Assembly: GCA_019244985.1 (NCBI GenBank)
Contig: JAFASB010000276.1
Coordinates: 1 to 10,908 of the forward strand
Reading direction: 5' to 3'
Source of the DNA: Acidimicrobiia bacterium
GTDB taxonomy: Bacteria > Actinomycetota > Acidimicrobiia > Acidimicrobiales > AC-14
Length of the DNA stretch: 10,908 nt
The notes beneath the pieces were generated by a model. It worked only from the letters and a program-made list of their open reading frames with translations. It did no database searches and had not been told where the DNA came from. This document shows, piece by piece, positions 1-6,847 of the stretch. Position numbers and translations under genes: made by a program. Position 1 is the first letter of the stretch. Each line of letters starts with the position of its first letter.

Positions 1-675
1 GTGGTTCTCGATCCCGAGACGACCGCGGAGTGCCCGCCAGCCCGGTTCGACGAGCACGGCCGCCTGCTCAATCCCGAAGCGATCGGCGAGATCGTCAACA
101 AGGCGGGGGCCGCCGGCTTCGAGGGCTACTACAACAATCCGGAGGCCGAGCAGGCCCGCACCCGAAACGGTTGGTACTGGTCGGGCGACCTCGGGTACCG
201 GGACGAGAACGGCTTCTTCTACTTCGCAGGGCGGTCGAGCGACTGGCTGCGCGTCGACTCCGAGAACTTCGCCGCCGCGCCCGTGGAGCGCATTCTTTTC
301 CGACATCCCGACGTCGTGATGGCGGCCGTCTACGCCGTCCCCGACGCGCGGGGCGGCGACCAGGTCATGGCCGCGCTCGAGCTGCGCGAGGGCGCGACGT
401 TCGATCCCGACGGGTTCGGCGCCTTCCTCGGATCCCAACCCGACCTCGGCACCAAGTGGGCGCCGCGCTTCGTGCGAGTGGTCGACCAGATGCCGCTCAC
501 TGGGACGAACAAGGTGCTGAAGGGACCACTCCAGCACGCGGGTTGGGACCAGGCGCCCGACGTGTGGTGGCGTCCGGGCCGGGACCTTGCGTACCGCCCG
601 CTCGACGACGCCGACCGCCAGCGCCTCACCGAGGAGTTGGAAACGCACGGCCGCTCCTACCATCGCACGCCTTGA
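1..675 (+). CDS. FadD-type acyl-CoA synthetase, C-terminal part (5' end outside window)
   Basis: This is the C-terminal 224 residues of an ANL-family (AMP-binding) ligase, which activates a fatty or other carboxylic acid to an acyl-AMP and then an acyl-CoA. The reading frame is open from base 1, so the GTG there is probably internal, and the AMP-binding P-loop half lies upstream. Visible motifs, counted from base 1: YYNNPEA near 43-49, A7 motif YWSGDLGYRD (59-68), the hinge/A8 segment GRSSDWLRVDSEN (77-89), and the A10 region PLTGTNKVLKG (165-175) with catalytic lysine K171 in place. The pattern resembles mycobacterial long-chain FadD17-like enzymes, but that resemblance is from memory and the chain-length preference is unknown. 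The TGA stop overlaps the TTG start of the HAD gene (TTGA), which suggests an operon with translational coupling. Confidence 0.9.
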   Translation: MVLDPETTAECPPARFDEHGRLLNPEAIGEIVNKAGAAGFEGYYNNPEAEQARTRNGWYWSGDLGYRDENGFFYFAGRSSDWLRVDSENFAAAPVERILFRHPDVVMAAVYAVPDARGGDQVMAALELREGATFDPDGFGAFLGSQPDLGTKWAPRFVRVVDQMPLTGTNKVLKGPLQHAGWDQAPDVWWRPGRDLAYRPLDDADRQRLTEELETHGRSYHRTP

Positions 676-1313
676 CCACGATCGAGGCAGTTCTCTTCGA
701 CTTCGGCGGTGTGTTCACCGAGTCGCCCTTCCTCGCCGCCCACGAGGCCGGCGAGGAGCTGGGCATCGACGTCGACGTCGCCTTCGACCTCTGCTTCGGC
801 GCGTACCACGACGACGGCGACCACCCGTGGCACCGCCTCGAGCGCGGCGAGATGACGCTCGAGGACGCCCGGGCGACGCTGCGGGCGATGGCCGCCGAAC
901 GCGGCTTCGAGGTCGACCCCGTCGAGTTCCTCTTCCGTCTGGCCCGTGACGACGAGCAGCGCGCGCCGGTCGTGCAGCGGGCTCTGGCGATCAAAGCGAC
1001 TGGCATGCGCACGGCGTGCGTGACGAACAACATCCTCGAGTTCGGCGACGGTTGGCGGTCGCTGGTTCCCGTCGACGAGCTCTTCGACGCTGTGATCGAC
1101 TCTTGCGAGACCGGCGTCCGCAAGCCCGACCCCCGGATCTACCGCCTCGCGCTCGATGCCGTCGACGTCGACGCCGAGGCCGCGGTGTTCCTCGACGATC
1201 ACCCCGCCAACGTGGCTGCCGCCGAAGCAATGGGCATGCAGGGGATCGTCGTCGGACGCGACCGCCTCGCCGCCTTCGACCGCCTCGAGGAGCTTCTCGC
1301 CACCAGCGAATAG
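672..1313 (+). CDS. HAD-superfamily hydrolase (soluble epoxide hydrolase N-domain-like phosphatase)
   Basis: A cytosolic 213-residue HAD-fold enzyme, probably a small-molecule phosphatase. Motif I is LFDFGGVF with nucleophile D10. The usual second Asp (D+2) is Gly, as in the N-terminal phosphatase domain of soluble epoxide hydrolase and in ACAD10-like proteins. Motif II is T118 in CVTNN, motif III is K151 in RKPDPRIY, and motif IV is D175/D176 in FLDDHPANV. A helical cap lies between motifs I and II (about residues 18-95, including WHRLERGEMT). The TTG at 672-674 is chosen because it begins right before motif I and overlaps the upstream synthetase stop (TTGA), typical of coupling; no better start lies close by. 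Pairing with an acyl-CoA synthetase suggests a role on an acyl or acyl-phosphate substrate, but the substrate cannot be read from the sequence. Confidence 0.88.
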   Translation: MTTIEAVLFDFGGVFTESPFLAAHEAGEELGIDVDVAFDLCFGAYHDDGDHPWHRLERGEMTLEDARATLRAMAAERGFEVDPVEFLFRLARDDEQRAPVVQRALAIKATGMRTACVTNNILEFGDGWRSLVPVDELFDAVIDSCETGVRKPDPRIYRLALDAVDVDAEAAVFLDDHPANVAAAEAMGMQGIVVGRDRLAAFDRLEELLATSE

Positions 1314-1328
1314 GTGTTCGGCCGGCGG

Positions 1329-1334
1329 TACTCT
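1329..1334 (+). promoter_or_regulatory. candidate -10 hexamer for a leaderless alkB transcript
   Basis: The hexamer TACTCT fits the actinobacterial TANNNT -10 consensus. It ends six bases before the GTG at 1341, the spacing expected when transcription begins at or next to the start codon. No Shine-Dalgarno run lies in between. No clear -35 is seen. This is a pattern call without experimental support. Confidence 0.4.
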
Positions 1335-1340
1335 GGGACC

Positions 1341-1968
1341 GTGTCCTGGCAGCCGTCGCTCCTCGATGAAGCCGCCGAGCCGGCAGTCGACGAGGCGTTC
1401 ACATCGCTGACCCGCTTCGACCTCGATCCCGAGTCATGGGTTGACCACGCGCCCGGTTGGGTCAGCGGCGCCGACGAGCTGTTCGCCGAGCTGCTGACGT
1501 CGGTCAAGTGGGGTCAGCGCACCCGGACGATTTTCGACAAGCGGGTGATCGAGCCGCGGCTGACGTCGTCGTGGCGGGCGGCACAGGGGACGCCGCTCGA
1601 TCCGCCGGTGCTCGAAGACATGCGGCGCCTGCTGTCGGAGCGCTACGGCGTCGAGCTCGACAGCATGGGAATGAACCTGTACCGCGATGGCCGCGACAGC
1701 GTCGCCTGGCACGGCGACCGCATCGCCAAGGAGATCGAGCGGCCGATCGTCGCCCTCGTCTCGCTCGGCCACCCGCGCAAAGTTCCTCCTCCGACCGAGG
1801 GGCGGCGGGAAGTCGACGCCGTTCGAGCTCGGGCGCGGCGACCTGCTGGTCACCGGTGGCCGCACCCAGCGGCTGTGGCAGCACAGCGTCCCCAAGGTCG
1901 CCAACGCCGCCGGCCCGCGCATCAGCCTGGCCTTCCGCCACGGGATGGCGGCCAAGGTCTACGACTGA
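1341..1968 (+). pseudogene. alkB: AlkB-type 2-oxoglutarate/Fe(II) dioxygenase, frameshifted
   Basis: AlkB proteins remove alkyl groups from damaged DNA or RNA bases by oxidative demethylation, using Fe(II) and 2-oxoglutarate. The GTG at 1341 opens VSWQPSLLDEAA, the usual start of short actinobacterial AlkB proteins. The upper half, through ALVSLGHPRK, is in one frame. The lower half, from KFLLRPRGGGKS to the TGA at 1966-1968, is in the next. Dropping one A from the AAA at 1779-1781 restores a 208-residue protein with every key residue: H124-x-D126 (WHGD), distal H181 (WQHSVPK), and R193/R199 (PRISLAFR). As written, the upper frame runs on as nonsense to 2003. Either a recent frameshift or a base-calling error in the A run would explain this, and the intact motifs favour a recent event or an error. 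The 3' end overlaps the convergent oxidoreductase gene by 10 bases. Confidence 0.82.
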
Positions 1969-3044
1969 CCGACCGGCACCCAGGCTTGGTCGGCAGCGGC
2001 TGACTGGCGGATGGCGTCGAGGACCTTCATGTCGGCGACGCCGTCGGCGAAGGTGGCCGGACGAGGGTCATCGGGGACGGGACGGCCGGCGATGAGGTCC
2101 CCGAAGGTCTCGTAGAGCCGCGTGTACGGCGGGAGGTCGATGCCGAAGGCGTGCAGCTGGTCGTAGGCGGTGACGAGGAGGTCGGCCGGAGGCGGATCGG
2201 GCGGCGGCAGCGCAAGGTCGTCGGGAACCGGGACCTGGCGCTGGCCGTCGGCATCCGCGATCGACACCGTGTCGAAGTCGACCCACACGGTGCCGCCCGT
2301 GCCCGCGACCCGTGTGACGAACAGCGGGGGACCGTACGCGCCGGCGGTGCTCTGCATGACGCCGTCGATGCCTGTCGTCGTGCGGAAGTGCACGGTATAG
2401 GTGTCCTCGGCGGTCATCGCCCGATCGGCGACCAGCGGCAGACTGGCGCTCACGCCTTGGAACTCGCCGAGCGTCGTGCGCACCTGGTCGACGACGTGCG
2501 CAGCCTGGGCACCCAGCCACCCGCCGCCCTCGCCGGCGTCGGCCCACCACGACGGCAGCTCGCCGCGCGGGTCCGCCAGCAACGGAACGTGGAGGATGAA
2601 CGTGGCCAGCCGCGGCTCGCCGATCGCTCCTTCGTGAATCAGCCGGGATGCGAGCGCCTGGCCAGTCGCCCACCGGAACTCGGTACCGAGGAGATGCACG
2701 ACCCCGGCGACGTCGGCCGCAGCGAGCATGCGCGCCGCCTCGTTGGCATCTCGGGCGAAGGGCTTCTCGCAGACGACGTGCTTCCCAGCCTCGACGATTT
2801 CGAGCACGATCGGCGCATGGGTGTGCGGCGGTGTCGCCACGGCGACGGCGTCGACGCCCGGCAATGCCAACGCGTCGGCGAGCGACGTCAACCCGTTGGG
2901 GACGCCGAAGCGCTCGGCGCGAGCAGCGGTCTTCTCGGGGTCGCGGCCGACGACGGCGATCACATCGAATCCGGCGGCCCGCATCGCCCGAACATGGGTG
3001 AGACACCCGAATCCCGTCCCGACCACGACCGCACCAACAGTCAC
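1959..3044 (-). CDS. Gfo/Idh/MocA-family NAD(P)-dependent oxidoreductase
   Basis: A 361-residue cytosolic dehydrogenase of the Gfo/Idh/MocA family, whose members usually oxidise or reduce sugars, inositols or related hydroxy-compounds with NAD(P). The N-terminal Rossmann domain has the dinucleotide loop GTGFGCLTHV (9-18) and the signature CEKPF (92-96), whose K94 is the family's catalytic lysine. The C-terminal alpha/beta domain holds GAQAAHVVDQ (178-187), placing H183 and D186 in the usual catalytic helix. Length is normal for the family. The GTG at 3044-3042 is chosen because it sits directly before the Rossmann strand and overlaps the stop of the upstream acyl-CoA synthetase (GTGA), so the two are very probably co-transcribed and coupled. 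An in-frame extension upstream lies inside the synthetase gene and is unlikely. Substrate unknown; the CoA-ligase partner hints at an acid or CoA-thioester rather than a sugar. Confidence 0.9.
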   Translation of the reverse strand: MTVGAVVVGTGFGCLTHVRAMRAAGFDVIAVVGRDPEKTAARAERFGVPNGLTSLADALALPGVDAVAVATPPHTHAPIVLEIVEAGKHVVCEKPFARDANEAARMLAAADVAGVVHLLGTEFRWATGQALASRLIHEGAIGEPRLATFILHVPLLADPRGELPSWWADAGEGGGWLGAQAAHVVDQVRTTLGEFQGVSASLPLVADRAMTAEDTYTVHFRTTTGIDGVMQSTAGAYGPPLFVTRVAGTGGTVWVDFDTVSIADADGQRQVPVPDDLALPPPDPPPADLLVTAYDQLHAFGIDLPPYTRLYETFGDLIAGRPVPDDPRPATFADGVADMKVLDAIRQSAAADQAWVPVGQS

Positions 3045-4501
3045 GACAACATCTCCACCAGGAGCTGCCGCTGGACCTGGTTGGTCGGTGACGTGCGGGG
3101 AATGGCATCGAGAACCGCCAGCCGGCGGGGCTGCTTGTGGCCGGAGAGCCTCCCGTCGCAGTACGCGCGGAGCTCCTCCAACGTCGGCGGTGTGCCGGCC
3201 TCGGTCGCCACGACGACTGCGCAGACCACCTCGCCCCACCCGACGTCGGGCACGCCGACGACGGCGACATCGGCGACGCCGGGACATCCGGCCAGCGCCG
3301 ACTCAACCTCGCTCGGCGCTACCGTTTCTCCACCGGTGCGGATGACGTCACGCGCCCTTCCCACGATCGACAGGTAGCCCTCTTCGTCGATCTCGGCCAC
3401 GTCCCCCGTGCGGTACCACCCGTCGACGAATGCTTCGGCGTTGGCGGCATCGTCCTCGAAGTAGCCGCCGAACACGATCGGCCCGCGCACGAGCAACTCG
3501 CCGTTCTCGTCGATTCGGGTCTGTACGAACGGCGACGGGAGGCCGCACCGCCCGGGCTTGCGGTCGAGGTCGGGGTGCTCGAGGGCGGCCACGCCACCGG
3601 CCTCGGTCGAGCCGTAGAACACGCGGACACGCGCGTTGGGCAGGACGTACCGGAGGGTGGCGAGCAGCTCGGGTGGTGTTGCCGACGTGCCGGTGTCGGC
3701 GGCGACGACCGACGACAGGTCGTGCGCCGAGCCCTCGGGTGTGTGCCTGTACTGGAACACGCGCTTCCACACCGCGGGGATGCCGTAGACGCGGGTCGCG
3801 CGGTAGCGCACGACGGCGTCGCAGATGCTCGCCGCGTCGGCGGAGACGAAGATCACGGGCGCCCGTGCGTGCCACTGCTGTAGAGCGATGGTCCATCCGG
3901 CCATGTGGAACAGCGGGAACGGACACACCATGGGTCCCCGAGGCTCGAAGATCCCGCCCGGGTGGGTCCGGAGGTAGTTGATCCGGTGCGTCAGCACGAC
4001 GCCTTTGGGCTTTCCCGTGCTGCCGCTCGTGAAGAAGATGACCTGCGGGTCGTGCTCGCTGAGTCCGTCGACAGCGACGTCGGCGTCATCTTCGGTATCC
4101 GCCGCTTCGAGCAGCGAGGGAAGTGTGAGCAGCTGTGTCCCCGCCTTCGCCGCCACTGATTCGGCGTCGGCGCCGGCGTCGTCGACGAGGAGCAACGCCG
4201 GGCGGGCGCTGGCAGCCGTGACAACGGCCTCGTCGACCGACAGTGCCGGGTTCATCGGCGCGAACACCGCGCCCAACTTCGCCAGCGCTGCGAACAGCGG
4301 GATCACGTCGAGCGACGTCGACGACCACACGGCAACCCGATCGCCGCGAGTGATTCCCCGGGAGCGAAGGACCCCGGCGATGCGATTGCCAGCGCCGTCG
4401 ATCTCCCCGAACGTGATCGTGCGCTCGCCCAGCACTGCTGCGAGCCCGTCGGGAACGGCGCGTGCCACATTCCGGAACACGTCCCCGATCAGCAGCTCCA
4501 T
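3041..4501 (-). CDS. acyl-CoA synthetase (AMP-forming), A10 lysine replaced by Gln
   Basis: A 486-residue, full-length ANL-family ligase expected to form an acyl-AMP and then an acyl-CoA. Motifs in order: P-loop A3 FFTSGSTGKPKGVVLTH (156-172), PLFHMAGW (196-203), A5 YGSTEAGG (296-303), A7 YRTGD (363-367), and A8 hinge GRARDVIRTGGETVAPSEVE (381-400). The C-terminal A10 segment reads PRTSPTNQVQR (468-478), so the position of the catalytic adenylation lysine seems to be Q475; the other synthetase in this window reads TNKVLK there. The ATG at 4501 starts MELLIGDVFRNVA, a normal ANL opening, with GGAG a few bases upstream; a longer upstream frame would run through the divergent cupin gene. The stop overlaps the oxidoreductase start. 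Substrate unknown; medium-chain, aromatic or alicyclic acids are all possible. Confidence 0.92.
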   Translation of the reverse strand: MELLIGDVFRNVARAVPDGLAAVLGERTITFGEIDGAGNRIAGVLRSRGITRGDRVAVWSSTSLDVIPLFAALAKLGAVFAPMNPALSVDEAVVTAASARPALLLVDDAGADAESVAAKAGTQLLTLPSLLEAADTEDDADVAVDGLSEHDPQVIFFTSGSTGKPKGVVLTHRINYLRTHPGGIFEPRGPMVCPFPLFHMAGWTIALQQWHARAPVIFVSADAASICDAVVRYRATRVYGIPAVWKRVFQYRHTPEGSAHDLSSVVAADTGTSATPPELLATLRYVLPNARVRVFYGSTEAGGVAALEHPDLDRKPGRCGLPSPFVQTRIDENGELLVRGPIVFGGYFEDDAANAEAFVDGWYRTGDVAEIDEEGYLSIVGRARDVIRTGGETVAPSEVESALAGCPGVADVAVVGVPDVGWGEVVCAVVVATEAGTPPTLEELRAYCDGRLSGHKQPRRLAVLDAIPRTSPTNQVQRQLLVEMLS

Positions 4502-4509
4502 CCGCTCCG

Positions 4510-4519
4510 AACTTAGGCT
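4510..4519. promoter_or_regulatory. overlapping divergent -10 candidates in a 27-base intergenic gap
   Basis: The gap 4502-4528 is the only space between the divergent synthetase and cupin starts. On the minus strand TAAGTT (4515-4510) ends eight bases before the ATG at 4501. On the plus strand TAGGCT (4514-4519) ends nine bases before the ATG at 4529. Both fit TANNNT and the two hexamers share bases 4514-4515. This suggests short-leader or leaderless divergent transcripts whose polymerases would compete. There is no room for separate operators, and any -35 contact would fall inside the opposite gene. Confidence 0.4.
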
Positions 4520-4528
4520 TCCCAATCG

Positions 4529-4846
4529 ATGAGTGACCGGGTCCTCGGCGACGTCGGCACCAGGCTGTTGTTCGAGAACGACCGGGTGCGGACGTGGGAG
4601 CTGCGGCTGGCGCCCGGCGAGGAGAGTGCGATCCACCGCCACGAGCTCGACCATCTCCTGATCCAACTCTCCGGTGACCGGGTGGCCGTCATCCCCGAGG
4701 CCGACACCGGTGGGCCGTACAAGGACTACCTCGAGGCCGAGGTCATCCCCGGCATGACGGTCTTCGTCGGACGCGGCGGCGTGGAAACGGCGCGCAATGT
4801 CGGCAACGAGCCCTACCGCGAGATCATCATCGAGCTGAAGGACTGA
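4529..4846 (+). CDS. small single-domain cupin protein
   Basis: A 105-residue protein that is one cupin beta-barrel and nothing else. Motif 1 is seen as PGEESAIHRHELDHLLIQLSGD (broken here as PGEESAIHRH then ELDHLLIQLSGD), with G30, H36 and H38 as likely metal ligands and D41 or H42 near the usual Glu position. Motif 2 is degenerate: PGMTVFVGRGG followed by ETARNVG, with no His at the standard place. The protein may therefore bind metal weakly or act as a small-molecule sensor or isomerase rather than a dioxygenase. It starts at ATG 4529, 27 bases from the divergent synthetase, and its stop is 13 bases before the beta-lactamase-fold gene, so the two are probably one operon. No specific function is recognised. 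Confidence 0.85.
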   Translation: MSDRVLGDVGTRLLFENDRVRTWELRLAPGEESAIHRHELDHLLIQLSGDRVAVIPEADTGGPYKDYLEAEVIPGMTVFVGRGGVETARNVGNEPYREIIIELKD

Positions 4847-4859
4847 GAGGACTGCCGCG

Positions 4860-6095
4860 ATGGCCGAACTGAAGAGCGAGATCGATCCTGCCGAGGCAGG
4901 GTTCGACGCGGCGCGGTTGCAGCGGATCGACCGCCACTTCGCCCGGTACGTCGACGACGGCCGTCTCCCGGGCTGGCTGGTCGTCGTGACGCGCGCCGGT
5001 CGTGTCGTGCACGTCAGCACCTGCGGCCAGCGCGACGTCGAGGCCGGGTTGCCGGTCGAGCTCGACTCGGTCTTCCGCGTCTACTCGATGACCAAGCCCG
5101 TCACCTCGGTCGCGGCGATGATGCTGTACGAGGAGGGCGCGTTCGAGCTGAAGGATCCGGTCAGCCGCTTCATCCCGTCCTTCGCCGACGTGCGTGTGTA
5201 CAACGGAGGGTCGAGCCTCAAGGCGGTCACCGAGCCCGCCGCCGAGCCCGTCCGCATCTGGCATCTGCTCACCCACATGTCGGGCCTCACCTACGGCTTT
5301 CACTACAACCACCCGGTCGATGCCATGTACCGGGCCGCGGGCTTCGAGTGGGGGAGCCCGCCGGGGATGGACCTGGCAACGTGTTGTGACGCGTGGGCCG
5401 CGCTCCCACTGCTCTTCCAGCCTGGGACGGAGTGGAACTACGGCGTGTCCACCGATGTCCTCGGTCGGGTCATTGAAGTGGCGTCCGGTCGGTCGCTCGA
5501 CGCCTTCTTCGAAGAGCGCATCTGCCGCCCCTTGGGCATGGACAACACCGCGTTCTGGGTCGACGGCCGCGACACCGATCGCCTCGGCGCCCTTTACACA
5601 CCCGACCCCAGCACCGGGCGGGCGATGCGCCTCGACCCCCTCGGTGATCTGGCCTTCGCCCGCCCGAGCGCGATGTCCGGCGGCGGCGGCCTCGTCTCGA
5701 CGGCCGCCGACTACCACCGCTTCACGCAGATGCTGCTCAACGAGGGCGAGCTCGACGGCGTCCGCCTGCTGGGCAGCCGCACCGTGCGGTACATGGCCGA
5801 GAACCACCTACCGGACGGCGCCGACCTCGAGGCCATCGGCCGCCCGCTGTTCTCTGAGACAACGTTCGACGGCACCGGCTTCGGCCTCGGCTTCTCGGTG
5901 CTCGCCGATCCCGTGAAGAACAAGGTGCTCGCCAGCCCTGGCGAGTACGCCTGGGGTGGCGCGGCCAGCACCGCCTTCTGGGTCGACCCCGTCGAGCAGA
6001 TCACGGCGCTGTTCTTCACCCAGCTGCTGCCGTCGAGCACCTATCCCATCAGGCCCCAGCTCAAGCAGCTCGTCTACCAGGCACTGGTCGACTAG
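4860..6095 (+). CDS. serine hydrolase of beta-lactamase / family VIII esterase fold
   Basis: A 411-residue protein of the beta-lactamase superfamily (Pfam Beta-lactamase), closest in layout to class C-like family VIII carboxylesterases such as EstB and to LovD-like acyltransferases. The nucleophile motif is S76-x-x-K79 in VYSMTKPV. The second catalytic motif is Y194 in WNYGVSTDVLG. A C-terminal WGGAAS motif (365-370) stands where beta-lactamases have KTG. HLLTHMSGL (135-143) is typical of the family. No signal peptide is visible, so it is probably cytosolic and acts as an esterase, amidase or transacylase rather than a periplasmic drug-resistance enzyme. The start has a good ribosome site, GAGAGG, about nine bases upstream. 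It follows the cupin by 13 bases. The neighbouring CoA ligase hints that it frees an acid from an ester, which is inference. Confidence 0.9.
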   Translation: MAELKSEIDPAEAGFDAARLQRIDRHFARYVDDGRLPGWLVVVTRAGRVVHVSTCGQRDVEAGLPVELDSVFRVYSMTKPVTSVAAMMLYEEGAFELKDPVSRFIPSFADVRVYNGGSSLKAVTEPAAEPVRIWHLLTHMSGLTYGFHYNHPVDAMYRAAGFEWGSPPGMDLATCCDAWAALPLLFQPGTEWNYGVSTDVLGRVIEVASGRSLDAFFEERICRPLGMDNTAFWVDGRDTDRLGALYTPDPSTGRAMRLDPLGDLAFARPSAMSGGGGLVSTAADYHRFTQMLLNEGELDGVRLLGSRTVRYMAENHLPDGADLEAIGRPLFSETTFDGTGFGLGFSVLADPVKNKVLASPGEYAWGGAASTAFWVDPVEQITALFFTQLLPSSTYPIRPQLKQLVYQALVD

Positions 6096-6144
6096 CTCCC
6101 AGCGTCGTCTGAGGAAACCCGCTGTTCGCGCCCAGCATTCTTGA

Positions 6145-6150
6145 CTAGAT
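6145..6150 (+). promoter_or_regulatory. candidate -10 hexamer upstream of yceI
   Basis: CTAGAT ends seven bases before the ATG at 6158, within the 62-base gap after the serine hydrolase gene. The spacing fits a leaderless transcript, and no Shine-Dalgarno run lies between. The hexamer matches the TANNNT pattern only if C is accepted at the first position or at the last (TAGATC), so the call is weak. The rest of the gap shows no terminator with a T run. Confidence 0.25.
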
Positions 6151-6157
6151 CTTGCCC

Positions 6158-6847
6158 ATGCGCGGATGGAAAAGATGGTTCCTGGTAGGCGTGGTCGTGG
6201 TGGCGGTGCTCGCCGTTGCCGGCCCCTATGTGTACATCCACTTCATCGAGGGCAAGGCGCCCAAGCGCCTGAGCCTGTCGTCGCAAGGCTCGCCGGCAAC
6301 GACGAACGCGCCCGCCGACGCCAACGCCGCCAACGTCCCCCTCGACGGGACGTGGAAGGTGACGACCGGTTCGCAGGCCGGCTACCGCGTCAACGAGGTG
6401 CTGTTCGGTCAGAACAACGAAGCGGTCGGACGTACGACCGCAGTCACGGGTGACGCCACGATCGCCGGCACCAGGGTCAGCGCCGCCAACATCATCGTCG
6501 ACCTGACGCAGGTGGCGAGCGACCAGACCCGCCGCGACAGCCAGTTCCAGCACCGGATCATGGACACGTCGAGCAACCCGACGGCGACGTTCAAGCTGAC
6601 CCAACCGGTCGACCTGCCGTCGACCACGGGTCGGGTCTCGGTGAAGGCGACCGGCGACCTGACGCTCCACGGTGTCACCAAGCCGGCGGTGGCCGACATC
6701 CAGGCCGAGCGCTCAGGCAACACCATCCGGGTCAGCGGCTCGGTCCCCGTGACCTTTGCCGACTGGAACATCCCCAACCCCAGCTTCGGGCCCGTCAGCA
6801 CCGACGACCACGGGTTGATCGAGTTCCTGATCGTCCTCGCCCACTGA
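6158..6847 (+). CDS. membrane-anchored YceI-family lipocalin-like protein
   Basis: A 229-residue protein with a short basic N-terminus (MRGWKRW), one hydrophobic segment at about 8-28, a Ser/Thr/Ala/Asn-rich linker (about 40-60), and a YceI domain from about residue 63 to the end. YceI domains are lipocalin-like beta-barrels that bind polyisoprenoids or other lipids; their exact job is often unknown. Typical features are the DGTWKVTTGSQAGYRVNE opening, the paired strands around ATIAGTRVSAANIIVDL, the acidic/Arg helix DQTRRDSQFQHRIMD, and the hallmark TGDLTLHGVTKPA (166-178). The segment after the hydrophobic stretch has no lipobox Cys, so it is probably a single-pass anchor with the barrel outside. 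ATG 6158 is preferred over TTG 6152. Its last 135 bases overlap the convergent kinase gene. Confidence 0.9.
   Translation: MRGWKRWFLVGVVVVAVLAVAGPYVYIHFIEGKAPKRLSLSSQGSPATTNAPADANAANVPLDGTWKVTTGSQAGYRVNEVLFGQNNEAVGRTTAVTGDATIAGTRVSAANIIVDLTQVASDQTRRDSQFQHRIMDTSSNPTATFKLTQPVDLPSTTGRVSVKATGDLTLHGVTKPAVADIQAERSGNTIRVSGSVPVTFADWNIPNPSFGPVSTDDHGLIEFLIVLAH

Noticed and set aside
1314..1340. GTG at 1314 as the alkB start.
   Set aside because: It adds nine residues unlike the family start and would put the TACTCT hexamer inside the gene. GTG 1341 gives the usual SWQPSL opening.
1776..1786. Programmed frameshifting in alkB.
   Set aside because: A short AAA run with no slippery heptamer, stalling codon or downstream structure gives no support, and AlkB genes are not known to use it.
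2151..3377. A 408-codon plus-strand open frame.
   Set aside because: It lies antisense to the Gfo/Idh oxidoreductase and the end of the synthetase, both with clear motifs. Composition is that of a GC shadow.
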